Assembly: GCF_017798205.1 (NCBI RefSeq)
Contig: NZ_CP060010.1
Span: forward strand, 1,612,001-1,676,000
Direction: 5' to 3'
DNA: 64,000 bases
DNA from: Cognatishimia activa
GTDB taxonomy: Bacteria > Pseudomonadota > Alphaproteobacteria > Rhodobacterales > Rhodobacteraceae
The position numbers and the translations under genes are program-made. The notes beneath the pieces are model-generated. The model saw only the letters and a program-made list of their open reading frames with translations. It ran no database searches and was not told the DNA's origin. Shown here one piece after another: positions 51,205 to 60,849 of the stretch (positions are counted from its first letter, which is position 1; each line of letters begins with the position of its first letter).

Positions 51205-53460
51205 ATGCAGATGCCGACAAAAGAAGAGGTCCTTGAGTGGATCTCTGACAATCCGACCCTCACCAGCAAACGTGACATCGCCAAAGCCTTTGGCATCAAA
51301 GGCGCTGCGCGGATCGACCTGAAACGTCTGTTGCGAGAGCTTGAGGCCGAGGGCCATCTGCAAAAGCGCAATAAAACCTATCGCGATCCCGACAAACTGC
51401 CGCCTGTGAGCGTGCTGCAGGTTTCCGAAGTCGACAGCGACGGTGATCTCTTTGCCCGCCCGATGGAATGGCAGGGCGAGGGGGCAGAGCCGCGCATTCT
51501 GATGATGCTGAAACCCAGCGATCCAGCGTTGGGGCCGGGGGATCGCCTGCTGGCGCGGCTAACTGAGGTTTCGGGCGAAGATCACGCCTATGAAGGCCGC
51601 CTCATTCGGCGCATCGGTACGAACCCGAGGCGGGTTTTGGGCGTCTTCCGCAAAACGTCAGAAGGCGGACGGATCCTGCCTATCGACAAGGGCGACGACA
51701 AACAGTGGCAAGTGCCCGAGGGCGCTGTGAATGGCGCCAAAGATGGTGAATTGGTTGAGGCCGAACAAGCCGGACCCAAATCCCGTATGGGCTTGCCCCG
51801 CGCGCGGATCGTGAACCGGCTCGGAGATCCCACTGCACCCAAAGCGGTGTCGCTGATTGCGATCCATCAACATGGCATTCCCGATGACTTCCCGGATGAG
51901 GTCATTGCCGAGGCGGATGCGGCTAAGCCCGCAGGCCTCGGAGATCGCACGGACTTGCGCGAGATGCCTCTGGTCACCATCGACCCCGCAGATGCGCGCG
52001 ATCACGACGATGCCTGCTGGGCTGAAGCCGATGATGATCCCAAAAACCCGGGCGGTCACATCGTCTGGGTCGCGATTGCCGATGTGGCGCATTATGTGAC
52101 GCCCGGATCAGCACTGGACCGAGAGGCCAAGAAGCGCGGCAACTCCAGCTATTTTCCGGATCGCGTTGTGCCCATGTTGCCGGATCGTCTGTCGGGGGAT
52201 CTCTGCTCGCTGCACGAAGGCGTGCCACGTGCCTGTATGGCGGTGCGGATGAAACTCGACGCCAAGGGCCACAAGATCTCGCATCGGTTCATGCGAGCCA
52301 TGATGAAATCCGTGGCCTCGCTGAATTACGAAGAGGTGCAGGCCGCGCAAGAGGGCAATCCGAACGAACGCTGTGCCGCCTTGATGGGTGACGTGATTAC
52401 GCCGCTCTATGCGGCCTATGAAGCGACCAAAATCGCGCGTGCTGAACGTCAACCTCTCGAGTTGGATCTGCCGGAGCGCAAGGTCGTACTAACGGACGAC
52501 GGCGAGGTCGCGTCGATCAATTTCCGAGATCGACTAGATGCCCACCGCCTGATCGAGGAATTCATGATCCTCGCCAATGTTGCGGCCGCCGAGACCCTGA
52601 TCGCGAAAGGCGCACCGCAGCTGTTCCGTGTTCACGAAGAGCCTGCGCCTGAGAAACTCGACAGTCTGCGCGAGGTGGCGCGGGCCTCTGGGTTCAACTT
52701 GGCCAAAGGACAGGTGCTGAAGACGGCGCACCTTAATCGGCTATTGAACGAGGCTGCTGGCTCTGATGAGGCCGAACTCATCAATATGTCGACGCTGCGC
52801 TCCATGACGCAGGCTTATTATTCGCCACAGAACTTCGGGCATTTTGGCCTGTCGCTGCAGTCCTATGCACATTTCACTTCGCCCATTCGCCGCTATGCCG
52901 ACCTGATTGTGCACCGTGCTCTGGTTGGGTCGCATGGATGGGGCGAGGATGGTTTGTCGCCACAAGACATTGAAAATCTGGAAAAGACCGCGAGTCATAT
53001 TTCTGAGACCGAACGCCGCTCGATGCTGGCGGAGCGCGATACGACGGATCGTTACCTCGCAGCCTATCTGAGCGAGCGGTTGGGCAATGAATTCACCGGC
53101 AAGATTGCGGGTATTGCCAAGTTTGGGGTCTTTGTTCGGCTGGATGAAACTGGCGCTGATGGCCTTGTCCCGATGCGAGAACTTGGCCGCGAATATTTCA
53201 ATTTCGACAAAGGCAGCAATACGCTGGTGGGCTCGGACACTGGGCAGGTCATTCACCTTGGCCAGCGAGTCGTGGTGCGACTGGCGGAGGCTGCCCCTGT
53301 GACCGGTGGTGTGGTGCTCGACTTGTTGGAAATCGACGGCAAGAAACCAAGCCAAGGTTCCAAGCGCGGGCGAGGGCGACCTGTGAAGCGCAAAGCCTCG
53401 TCTCACAAGAAACGAGCCGCCAAGACAGCACGTAAGGTGTCTCGGAAGCGCCGCAGCTAG
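51205..53460 (+). CDS. rnr: Ribonuclease R
   Basis: A 751-residue 3'-5' exoribonuclease that degrades structured RNA. An N-terminal winged-helix segment (to residue 60), cold-shock-type RNA-binding domains, the RNB domain with DPADARDHDDACWAE (catalytic Asp set) and FTSPIRRYADLIVHR, an S1 domain (FTGKIAGIAKFGVFVRLDE), and a very basic tail rich in K/R close it. It starts 31 bases after the DUF2064 gene, probably in the same operon. The stop TAG is fused to GGGGCTTTGCCCC. Confidence 0.96.
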   Translation: MQMPTKEEVLEWISDNPTLTSKRDIAKAFGIKGAARIDLKRLLRELEAEGHLQKRNKTYRDPDKLPPVSVLQVSEVDSDGDLFARPMEWQGEGAEPRILMMLKPSDPALGPGDRLLARLTEVSGEDHAYEGRLIRRIGTNPRRVLGVFRKTSEGGRILPIDKGDDKQWQVPEGAVNGAKDGELVEAEQAGPKSRMGLPRARIVNRLGDPTAPKAVSLIAIHQHGIPDDFPDEVIAEADAAKPAGLGDRTDLREMPLVTIDPADARDHDDACWAEADDDPKNPGGHIVWVAIADVAHYVTPGSALDREAKKRGNSSYFPDRVVPMLPDRLSGDLCSLHEGVPRACMAVRMKLDAKGHKISHRFMRAMMKSVASLNYEEVQAAQEGNPNERCAALMGDVITPLYAAYEATKIARAERQPLELDLPERKVVLTDDGEVASINFRDRLDAHRLIEEFMILANVAAAETLIAKGAPQLFRVHEEPAPEKLDSLREVARASGFNLAKGQVLKTAHLNRLLNEAAGSDEAELINMSTLRSMTQAYYSPQNFGHFGLSLQSYAHFTSPIRRYADLIVHRALVGSHGWGEDGLSPQDIENLEKTASHISETERRSMLAERDTTDRYLAAYLSERLGNEFTGKIAGIAKFGVFVRLDETGADGLVPMRELGREYFNFDKGSNTLVGSDTGQVIHLGQRVVVRLAEAAPVTGGVVLDLLEIDGKKPSQGSKRGRGRPVKRKASSHKKRAAKTARKVSRKRRS

Positions 53461-53550
53461 GGGCTTTGCCCCCTTGGCCTTTGGCCAATTCCCCCAGAGT
53501 ATTTGGGCAAGATGAAACCACGCCCTTTCATCTTGCTAAAAATACTCAAT
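53460..53550 (+). repeat. Bipartite repeat copy 5 plus an inverted copy 6
   Basis: GGGGCTTTGCCCC starts on the last base of the rnr TAG. A second arm at 53491-53512 (GAGTATTTGGGCAAGATGAA) is followed by its near-complement at 53527-53550 (TTTCATCTTGCTAAAAATAC). The two can form a stem of about 20 pairs with an eight-base loop, possibly an rnr terminator. Confidence 0.75.
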
Positions 53551-53624
53551 CCAAAGGTTTGGATTAAGCGCACCGCGCGAGGCTCTTGCCAAAAACTGTC
53601 AGGGTGGCGCAGTATCAACGCCCT

Positions 53625-54320
53625 ATGTCCCGTACCACGCGCCTCTTTCAATTGATGCAAGCCTTGCGTAGCCTGCCCAGCCCCGCCACCGCACAGGGGT
53701 TGGCGGATGAGATGGGTGTCTCGATCCGGACCATCTATCGCGATATCGACAGTCTGCGCGGGCTTGGCGCCGTGATCGACGGCGAGGCGGGTTTTGGCTA
53801 TACGCTAATAGAAGACGCAGCGTTGCCGCCGCTAGGGTTTGAACCCGAAGAGCTGGAAGCCTTGGTTCTGGGATTGAGAGAGGTCATGGTTGTCGGAGAC
53901 CCGGCGCTGGCTCAAGCCGCAAATGCCGCTTTGGCAAAGTTGAAAGCACGCCTGCCATCGGCTCAGGCCAATCGCCTGCAGCATGCGGTTTTGACGGCGC
54001 AGCGTTGGGAACGCCCACCTGAGCCGGGAATCGACGCCAGCGTTCTTCGCAAGGCTGTTTGGGATGAACGGCGCATTCATTTCTCTTATAGCGATGCCGA
54101 AGGCGCAAAAACTCGCCGAGAGGTGGATCCGCTGAGTATCGTCTACATGCAAATGAGTTCTTGCCTTTTTGCATGGTGCCATTTGCGCAAAGATTACAGG
54201 GTGTTTCGCCTGGATCGCATGCAGGATCTCGAAGTCTTGGACGCATCTTTCCGTCCAAACCGGGTACGTATGTTGCGGGAATACATGGAAATTCTGCGGC
54301 AACAGGATGCCGAGCATTAG
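53625..54320 (+). CDS. HTH/WYL-domain transcriptional regulator
   Basis: A 231-residue YafY-type regulator. The N-terminal winged helix (TTRLFQLMQALRSL to VSIRTIYRDIDSLRGLG) binds DNA; the middle and C-terminal parts form a WYL domain, which may sense ligands or nucleic acid. The classic W-Y-L triplet is not intact: the strand reads MQMSSCLFAWCHLRKDYRVFRLDRM. The start at 53625 is chosen because MSRTTRLFQLMQAL matches relatives; there is no strong ribosome-binding site. Confidence 0.85.
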   Translation: MSRTTRLFQLMQALRSLPSPATAQGLADEMGVSIRTIYRDIDSLRGLGAVIDGEAGFGYTLIEDAALPPLGFEPEELEALVLGLREVMVVGDPALAQAANAALAKLKARLPSAQANRLQHAVLTAQRWERPPEPGIDASVLRKAVWDERRIHFSYSDAEGAKTRREVDPLSIVYMQMSSCLFAWCHLRKDYRVFRLDRMQDLEVLDASFRPNRVRMLREYMEILRQQDAEH

Positions 54321-54407
54321 GTCCAACCGATAGAATTCTTTCTACTTTCGCATATTCGGGGTAGTCTGGCTGCAATAAGTCTCAGGTGAAACTGAATGAG
54401 GCGAGCA

Positions 54408-55739
54408 ATGCGTAAGTTGTTTTTTGGTTTGGCGGGATTGGCCGCGTTTATGGGGAATCCGGCTTTGGCCGAGGCACCCACCAGCTCACTGCGCCCCGTG
54501 GCGCGTGTGGACATCTCAGAAGTCAAACTCGCTTCGGCCTCATTCTTGCCAAGCTCCAAACGACCCGTGGTTCGTCCAGGCCTCCAACGCATTTCGGCTG
54601 GTGACACAAAACAGATCAGCGAAGTGCGGTTTCAGGGGTGGATCAAACGTTTCAAGAATCGTGCCAAGCGGAACGGGATTTCGCAAGCGACTTTGGATCG
54701 TGCCTTCAAAGGCGTGACGTATAACGCCTATGTCATCGATAAGGACCGCAATCAGAACGAGTTCACCAAGACCGTTTGGGAATATCTGGACAGCGCCGCC
54801 TCTGAAACGCGGATCAAGAACGGCAAAGCGGCTCTGCGGGATCATCGCCAAAAGCTGGATGCGATTGAACGCAAATATGGCGTCGAGAAAGAAGTCGTTG
54901 TCGCGGTTTGGGGCCTTGAAAGCGCCTACGGGACATTCAAAGGTGATATCCCCGTGATCGAAGCGCTTGCGACTCTGGCCTTTGATGGCCGCCGAGGTAA
55001 ATTTTTTGAAGCGCAGCTTTTGGCCGCTTTGGAGATCCTTCAGGATGGCCACACCAGCCCCGCCAACATGAAAGGCAGCTGGGCCGGCGCGATGGGGCAT
55101 ACCCAGTTTATCCCGACGTCCTTTCAGTCCTTTGCCGTTGATTTTACCGGAGACGGTCGCCGCGATATCTGGTCAGATGACCCTTCTGATGCTTTGGCGT
55201 CGACGGCAGCCTATTTGAGACGCTCGGGCTGGACCAAAGGCCAGCCTTGGGGTGTAGAGGTCAAGCTGCCGACGTCGTTTGACTACAAGCTTGCCAATCG
55301 CAAAATCACCAAAGCGCCAAGCGAATGGGCGCGTTTGGGGGTTGTCGGGCTGGACGGAAAGCCCGTGCGCAATTTCGGAGAGGCCGCTGTTCTTCTACCC
55401 GGAGGACATCAAGGCGTGGCTCTTTTGGTCTTTGACAATTTCGCAGCCATTGAGAAATACAACACCGCGGATGCCTATGTGATTGGCGTCGGTCACCTCA
55501 GCGATCGCATCACTGGCGGGGGGGCGTTTAAATCTGGCTGGCCTTATGGCGACCGAGCCCTGACCTTTGATGAGCGCAAAGAGCTGCAACGTCGGTTAAA
55601 TCAACGCGGACACGGAGACCTGAAAGTCGATGGCCTGATCGGTCCCATTACGATTGACGCGGTGCGGTCCTATCAGCTCGGGCGGGGATTTGTGCCAGAC
55701 GGCTATGCGTCGTTCAATCTGTTGAAGGGCATGCGCTAA
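54408..55739 (+). CDS. MltB-type lytic transglycosylase
   Basis: A 443-residue secreted murein hydrolase. A signal peptide ends at ALAEA. The SLT_2 domain has the catalytic Glu in AVWGLESAYGTFKGD (about residue 171) and MKGSWAGAMGHTQFIPTSF. A C-terminal peptidoglycan_binding_1 domain begins at ELQRRLNQRGHGDLKVDG. It cleaves glycan strands to 1,6-anhydro ends. The ATG at 54408 follows GAGG at six bases; an ATG four codons earlier is possible. Confidence 0.93.
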   Translation: MRKLFFGLAGLAAFMGNPALAEAPTSSLRPVARVDISEVKLASASFLPSSKRPVVRPGLQRISAGDTKQISEVRFQGWIKRFKNRAKRNGISQATLDRAFKGVTYNAYVIDKDRNQNEFTKTVWEYLDSAASETRIKNGKAALRDHRQKLDAIERKYGVEKEVVVAVWGLESAYGTFKGDIPVIEALATLAFDGRRGKFFEAQLLAALEILQDGHTSPANMKGSWAGAMGHTQFIPTSFQSFAVDFTGDGRRDIWSDDPSDALASTAAYLRRSGWTKGQPWGVEVKLPTSFDYKLANRKITKAPSEWARLGVVGLDGKPVRNFGEAAVLLPGGHQGVALLVFDNFAAIEKYNTADAYVIGVGHLSDRITGGGAFKSGWPYGDRALTFDERKELQRRLNQRGHGDLKVDGLIGPITIDAVRSYQLGRGFVPDGYASFNLLKGMR

Positions 55740-55753
55740 GGTTTCACCCGCGC

Positions 55754-56608
55754 TCATCCCTTCAACGCAGCGACTTCGGCCTCGTAGCCCGCTGCATAGT
55801 CCGGCGTGCCTTGTTCGACTTTCCAGGCGCAATAGGCAGCCATTCGGTAGTGATAGGCGGGCGCGAGTGATCGATAGCGCGCTTCATGCTGCGGTATACA
55901 GGCGAGAAACCCATCCAGTTCCTCTGCGCTCAAGGCCGAGCCACGATAGAGCCCCTGCATCGCCGGAGACACAAAGATCGCCATGTCCTCGCAAGGGTCT
56001 CCAACGCCGGGGCATTGCCAGTCGATCAAATGCAGGCCTGCTTCATTCGTGATCAAATTCCCGGGCACCATGTCGCAATGAAGCAAAACGGTTTCATCTG
56101 TCGGGGGCACATCCAAAAGGGGCCGTAATTCAGAGAGCTCGATGTGTTGGTGACACCGGCTGAGGATGTGATCCGCATGCTCCAGGATCTCGGCACTCCC
56201 GTTTGGGATCCGCCTGAGCCCAGAAGGCACGGGCTGCGCATGAAGTTTCCGCATCATGTCGGCGACTTCAGCGACGTTCTCACGCCAAGGATCCCCCGGA
56301 ATTGCGTGATAAAGCGTACAATATCCCTCGGGTGCATCGAACTCGGTGACCAATTCCGGTGCGATCCCAAGACCTGCGAGATGCCGCAGCATCAAACTTT
56401 CGGCCTGGGCATCGTTGGGAAAAAGCGGATTGCCGCTTGCCGCGCGATAGAGCTTCAGAACCAGACACTGATCTTCACCAGCCACTTGCCATGTCGTGTT
56501 GGTTCGACCTCCGAACAGCACCGACCAATGTCCATCCACAGTCCAAGGCTCAACTTCCGACACAATGTGCCGAAGCTGTGCAGAAGGAAGTGGGGCGGTT
56601 TGGATCAC
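55754..56608 (-). CDS. Aminoglycoside/choline phosphotransferase-family kinase
   Basis: A 284-residue protein-kinase-like enzyme. LFGGRTNTTWQV is the P-loop-like start and CLVLKLYR holds the ATP-binding Lys. HCDMVPGNLI is the HxDxxxxN catalytic loop, and LHLIDWQCPGVGDPCEDMA carries the metal Asp. Substrates in this family include choline, ethanolamine, homoserine and thiamine; no neighbour indicates which applies. Confidence 0.85.
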   Translation of the reverse strand: MIQTAPLPSAQLRHIVSEVEPWTVDGHWSVLFGGRTNTTWQVAGEDQCLVLKLYRAASGNPLFPNDAQAESLMLRHLAGLGIAPELVTEFDAPEGYCTLYHAIPGDPWRENVAEVADMMRKLHAQPVPSGLRRIPNGSAEILEHADHILSRCHQHIELSELRPLLDVPPTDETVLLHCDMVPGNLITNEAGLHLIDWQCPGVGDPCEDMAIFVSPAMQGLYRGSALSAEELDGFLACIPQHEARYRSLAPAYHYRMAAYCAWKVEQGTPDYAAGYEAEVAALKG

Positions 56609-56658
56609 TCTATTGCTCTCTTGGCTGGAATTGGAACGAGCTAGACCTTTGGGAAACC

Positions 56659-57714
56659 CTAAAGCATCGTGATGTGCTTTTGAAATTCCGCCAAGGCGCG
56701 GGTCCAGACAGGCCCGCTCAAATCACCCACAGTTTGCAAGGTTGGCAGTAGCTGTGCGGCATAGTCCTCAGAACTTTCAAGAGGCAAAAGCGATGGCAGA
56801 TTGTCGATGGCCATAACGTCCAGGACAGGTGCTTGCGCGACGCGCAAAACCGGTGCGCTCCAAGAGGTGGCTCGGTCGTAGATCGGTATTGGATTGAAAG
56901 CACTGTCAGGATCGCAGGCCACATCTCCAATGACGCTCAGTTGCCTCTGGGCTGTCAAAGCATCATGCGGTACGAAAACCGGCGTCCCCTCTCGGGCGAA
57001 GATCGAATTTACAAAAATATCATGCGCCAGAATTTCGGGGAATGGGCCGCCGTGGGCGGTCTCTTCAATGTCCCAGGGCGTGACATTACACCCGAGCGCC
57101 GCAAGCAGATCACTGGCCCCACTGCCAACACGCCCTTTGGCACCAATCACGATTGAGTTGGGCCGCGTATCACCGATATCTGCCAATCGCGCGTTCAGGT
57201 CTGCCAGCAAGGTATCTTTGTTTTCATAGGCCGAAACTGGCCCGCAAATATCGCCGGTCTGTTGGCTTATCCATGCCATCACGCTGACAGCTGCGCCAGC
57301 ATAGCCAGCCCAATAGCCAAAGGCTGCCACGCGCCGCCCTGTCTCATCTACAAGGCTTTCCAGATCGAAGAGTGTGCCACCGCCTGCCCTAAACCGCTCC
57401 AGTAGAATGCGACCCGAGGCCTGACCCTTATAGGCATGGCCAAAAAGAATATGTTTATGGGTCAAGGGTGTACCGTCCTCAGGCAACTCCTTGAGGCCAA
57501 AGATCACAGCATCAGATGGGGCCGACGGCCAAGAGGCAAAATCGGCCACGTCACAGCCTGCTTGCATATAGGGCTCCAATGGAATGACCCGCGTCGGGCT
57601 CTCTTCGACGGTGACGTGCATGCCGCGTGCGATCAGGGATTTCGCACCCTCAGGGGTAAGCCCGACCCTTTTTTCGTTGTCCCGTTGCTCTGCCCTCAGC
57701 CAGATATGCGCCAT
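56659..57714 (-). CDS. Saccharopine-dehydrogenase-like protein (lysine-forming type)
   Basis: A 351-residue protein of the fungal LYS1/alanine dehydrogenase fold. WLRAEQRDNEKRVGLTPEG is the N-terminal signature with the catalytic Lys/Arg region, and VIGAKGRVGSGASDLLAALG is the NAD-binding loop. In fungi the enzyme makes lysine from saccharopine; here the succinylase DAP genes dapD, dapE and dapF are also present, so the physiological role is uncertain (perhaps degradation). GGAGAG before ATG 57714 fixes the start. Confidence 0.85.
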   Translation of the reverse strand: MAHIWLRAEQRDNEKRVGLTPEGAKSLIARGMHVTVEESPTRVIPLEPYMQAGCDVADFASWPSAPSDAVIFGLKELPEDGTPLTHKHILFGHAYKGQASGRILLERFRAGGGTLFDLESLVDETGRRVAAFGYWAGYAGAAVSVMAWISQQTGDICGPVSAYENKDTLLADLNARLADIGDTRPNSIVIGAKGRVGSGASDLLAALGCNVTPWDIEETAHGGPFPEILAHDIFVNSIFAREGTPVFVPHDALTAQRQLSVIGDVACDPDSAFNPIPIYDRATSWSAPVLRVAQAPVLDVMAIDNLPSLLPLESSEDYAAQLLPTLQTVGDLSGPVWTRALAEFQKHITML

Positions 57715-57790
57715 GACAGACTCTCCTATTCGCAATGCCCAGATCGCACTCTAACTCCAAGGTCGCTACTGTACAGAGCCGCCGTCTTCA

Positions 57791-57810
57791 TCTTGCCAAA
57801 AATACTCAAA
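57791..57810 (-). repeat. Intergenic repeat second arm, copy 7
   Basis: The minus strand reads GAGTATTTTTGGCAAGATGA, matching the arm seen in copies 2 and 5. It lies upstream of polA, between divergent genes, with no first arm nearby. Confidence 0.65.
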
Positions 57811-57899
57811 CACCCGGTTTCGGCAGGAGCCGCAATTTCGGCTCTTTCTAAGGGGGCGGCCCCGTGGCAAAAGACATGAGGACGGCAAGGAGACGCGAC

Positions 57900-60707
57900 A
57901 TGGGTGAACAGGCGAAATTCGGCAAAGGATGTCATCTGCATCTGATCGACGGCTCGGCCTTTATCTTTCGCGCCTATCACGCGCTTCCGCCTTTGACGCG
58001 GAAATCAGATGGCCTGCCGATTGGCGCAGTGGCCGGCTTCTGCAACATGCTGCATCGCTATGTTGAGGGCAACACTGGGCCGGATGCCCCAACCCATGTG
58101 GCCGTGATCTTTGACCACTCCGGCAAGAGCTTCCGCAATGACCTCTATGATCAATATAAAGCCAACCGTCCGCCCGCGCCTGAGGATCTGCGTCCTCAGT
58201 TCCCGCTGACCCGCGACGCCACGCGTGCCTTCAACATCGCCTGCAAAGAGATCGAAGGCTTTGAGGCCGACGACATCATCGCGACTCTCGCCTGTCAGGC
58301 ACGCGATGCGGGCGGGCGCTGTACCATCATCAGCAGCGACAAAGACCTCATGCAGCTTGTCGGCGATGGGGTCGAAATGCTCGACGCGATGAAGAACAAA
58401 CGCATCGACAGCGACGGCGTGGTCGAGAAATTCGGAGTTGGCCCGGACCGTGTCGTGGATGTACAGGCCCTGGCCGGTGACAGCGTCGACAACGTGCCCG
58501 GCGCGCCCGGAATTGGCGTGAAAACCGCAGCCCTTCTGATCAATGAATACGGCGATCTCACCAGCCTCTTGGATCGTGCCGAAGAAATCAAACAGCCCAA
58601 ACGTCGTCAGACCCTGATCGACAATCGGGCCCAGATCGAACTGTCGCGCCAGCTCGTGCAACTTGATTGCGAGATGGAGCTGGATTTCAGTCTGGAAAGC
58701 CTTGAAGTACAGGATCCAGACCCAGAAACTCTGATGCATTTCCTCGCTGACATGGAGTTCCGCACCCTAACCAAGCGCATTGCCGAACAGCTGGGCGTCG
58801 AGGCTCCAGTCATCGCCGAAGCCGCGCCTGCGAAAACGGAAGCGGCAGCGCCGGATGAGCTGCCGTTTGATGTCGAGAGCTATACCTGCGTGTCCGATGC
58901 TGCCGCCTTGAACGAATGGGTCGCCAAAGCCCACAAGCGGGGCTGGATCGCGGTGGATACCGAAACCACTGGCCTTAACGAAATGCAGGTGGATCTGGTT
59001 GGGATCTCGCTCTGTGTCGAGGTGGGTGAGGCCTGCTACATCCCGCTCACCCACAAAAAAGGCGCGAGCGATGATCTCTTTGGCAGCGATGATCTGGCCG
59101 AGGGGCAGATGGGTCTGAACGAGGCGCTCGATATCCTGAAGCCGATGTTAGAGGACCCGGCGATCATCAAGATCTTCCAGAACGCCAAATACGATTGCAA
59201 GATCTTCAAACGCTATGGCGTCTCGGTTGCACCGGTCGATGACACGATGCTGATGTCTTACGCGATGAATGCAGGCGAGCATAACCACGGGATGGATGTG
59301 CTGAGCGAACGCTACCTCAGCCACAATCCGATTTCGATCAAGACGCTTTTGGGCACAGGGAAATCCGCGATCACCTTTGACAAGGTGCCGCTTGAGGACG
59401 CTGTGAAATATGCGGCAGAGGACGCCGACATCACTCTGCGCCTTTGGCAGAAATTCAAGCCGCAACTGCATCAAAAACAAGTCACGACGGTTTACGAAAC
59501 CCTCGAACGCCCATTGGTTTCGGTGCTGTCTGAAATGGAGATGCACGGCGTGCTTGTCGACCGGGATACCCTCAGCCGCATGTCCAATTCCTTCGCTCAA
59601 AAAATGGCGGGATTTGAGGCCGAGCTGCATGAGATGGCGGGCAAACCGTTCAACGTACAAAGCCCCGCGCAAGTCGGGCAGATCCTCTTTGAAGACATGG
59701 CGCTTGAGGGCGGCAAGAAAACCAAAACCGGTCAATGGTCCACCCCAGCCGATGTGCTCGAAGACCTCGCGGCCACGCATGATTTCCCCGCGCGTGTTTT
59801 GGACTATCGCCAGCTACAAAAGCTGAAATCCACCTACACGGACGCGTTGCAGGATCATATCGACCCGGATACGGGCCGCGTGCACACGTCTTACTCTCAG
59901 ATCGGCGCGAACACGGGCCGCTTCTCGTCCAACGATCCGAACCTGCAAAACATCCCCGTGCGCACCGAGGAAGGCCGCCGCATCCGCGAAGCGTTCGTGG
60001 CCGCAGAGGGCAATAAGCTGATCAGCCTAGACTACAGCCAGATCGAACTGCGCATCCTCGCGCATATTGCGGGTATCGATACCCTGAAACAGGCCTTCCG
60101 CGATGGTCATGACATCCACGCAATGACCGCCTCCGAGATGTTTGACGTGCCGCTGGATCAGATGACCCCTGACGTGCGCCGTCAGGCCAAGGCGATCAAC
60201 TTTGGCGTCATCTACGGGATCTCGGCCTTTGGTCTGGCGCGCAATCTGCGGATCCCGCGGGGTGAGGCACAGGACTTTATCAACCGTTATTTCGAACGCT
60301 TCCCGGGCATCCGCACCTATATGGACGACACCAAGGCCTTCGCGAAAGAGAACCTCTATGTGCAAACGCTCTTTGGGCGCAAAATCCATATGCCGCAGAT
60401 CAATGCCAAGGGTCCGCATGCCGGATTTGCACAACGCGCGGCCATCAACGCGCCGATCCAAGGGACGGCGGCGGATATCATTCGCCGCGCCATGGTGCGC
60501 ATGCCTGAGGCGATCAAAGATTTGCCGGCCAAGATGCTTTTACAGGTCCACGATGAATTGATTTTTGAGGTGTCCGAGGACGCGGTGGATGAGACGATCA
60601 AGGTCGCGCGTGACATCATGCAGGGCGCAGCAGAACCAGCGATCAAACTCGATGTGCCGTTGGTCGTAGACGCCGGCATCGGCGACAACTGGGCCGAAGC
60701 ACATTAG
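57900..60707 (+). CDS. polA: DNA polymerase I
   Basis: A 935-residue repair and Okazaki-fragment polymerase. The 5'-3' exonuclease domain (1-300) has LHLIDGSAFIFRAYHALPP and GDSVDNVPGAPGIGVKTA. The 3'-5' exonuclease keeps DTETTGL near residue 357, so proofreading is probably active. The polymerase domain has LDYSQIELRI (motif A), RRQAKAINFGVIYG (motif B) and LQVHDELIFE (motif C). AAGGAG precedes ATG 57900; a GTG-ATG reading further upstream is less likely. Confidence 0.96.
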   Translation: MGEQAKFGKGCHLHLIDGSAFIFRAYHALPPLTRKSDGLPIGAVAGFCNMLHRYVEGNTGPDAPTHVAVIFDHSGKSFRNDLYDQYKANRPPAPEDLRPQFPLTRDATRAFNIACKEIEGFEADDIIATLACQARDAGGRCTIISSDKDLMQLVGDGVEMLDAMKNKRIDSDGVVEKFGVGPDRVVDVQALAGDSVDNVPGAPGIGVKTAALLINEYGDLTSLLDRAEEIKQPKRRQTLIDNRAQIELSRQLVQLDCEMELDFSLESLEVQDPDPETLMHFLADMEFRTLTKRIAEQLGVEAPVIAEAAPAKTEAAAPDELPFDVESYTCVSDAAALNEWVAKAHKRGWIAVDTETTGLNEMQVDLVGISLCVEVGEACYIPLTHKKGASDDLFGSDDLAEGQMGLNEALDILKPMLEDPAIIKIFQNAKYDCKIFKRYGVSVAPVDDTMLMSYAMNAGEHNHGMDVLSERYLSHNPISIKTLLGTGKSAITFDKVPLEDAVKYAAEDADITLRLWQKFKPQLHQKQVTTVYETLERPLVSVLSEMEMHGVLVDRDTLSRMSNSFAQKMAGFEAELHEMAGKPFNVQSPAQVGQILFEDMALEGGKKTKTGQWSTPADVLEDLAATHDFPARVLDYRQLQKLKSTYTDALQDHIDPDTGRVHTSYSQIGANTGRFSSNDPNLQNIPVRTEEGRRIREAFVAAEGNKLISLDYSQIELRILAHIAGIDTLKQAFRDGHDIHAMTASEMFDVPLDQMTPDVRRQAKAINFGVIYGISAFGLARNLRIPRGEAQDFINRYFERFPGIRTYMDDTKAFAKENLYVQTLFGRKIHMPQINAKGPHAGFAQRAAINAPIQGTAADIIRRAMVRMPEAIKDLPAKMLLQVHDELIFEVSEDAVDETIKVARDIMQGAAEPAIKLDVPLVVDAGIGDNWAEAH

Positions 60708-60715
60708 AACATCCC

Positions 60716-60759
60716 GATTTCTTTAAAAGAAATCGACGTCGGATCCTTTCAAAGGATCC
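60716..60759 (+). repeat. Two adjacent palindromes after polA
   Basis: GATTTCTTTAAAAGAAATC (60716-60734) and GGATCCTTTCAAAGGATCC (60741-60759) each have nine-base arms and one central base. No T-run follows the second, so a plain terminator is unlikely. Confidence 0.8.
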
Positions 60760-60849
60760 GCGGCCTGAAAACGACTCCTGGTCGAAAATGGAACAGACGG
60801 CCTCGCGAATTAGAACGACACTCGGCGCGTTGCGATTTGGGAGATTCGC

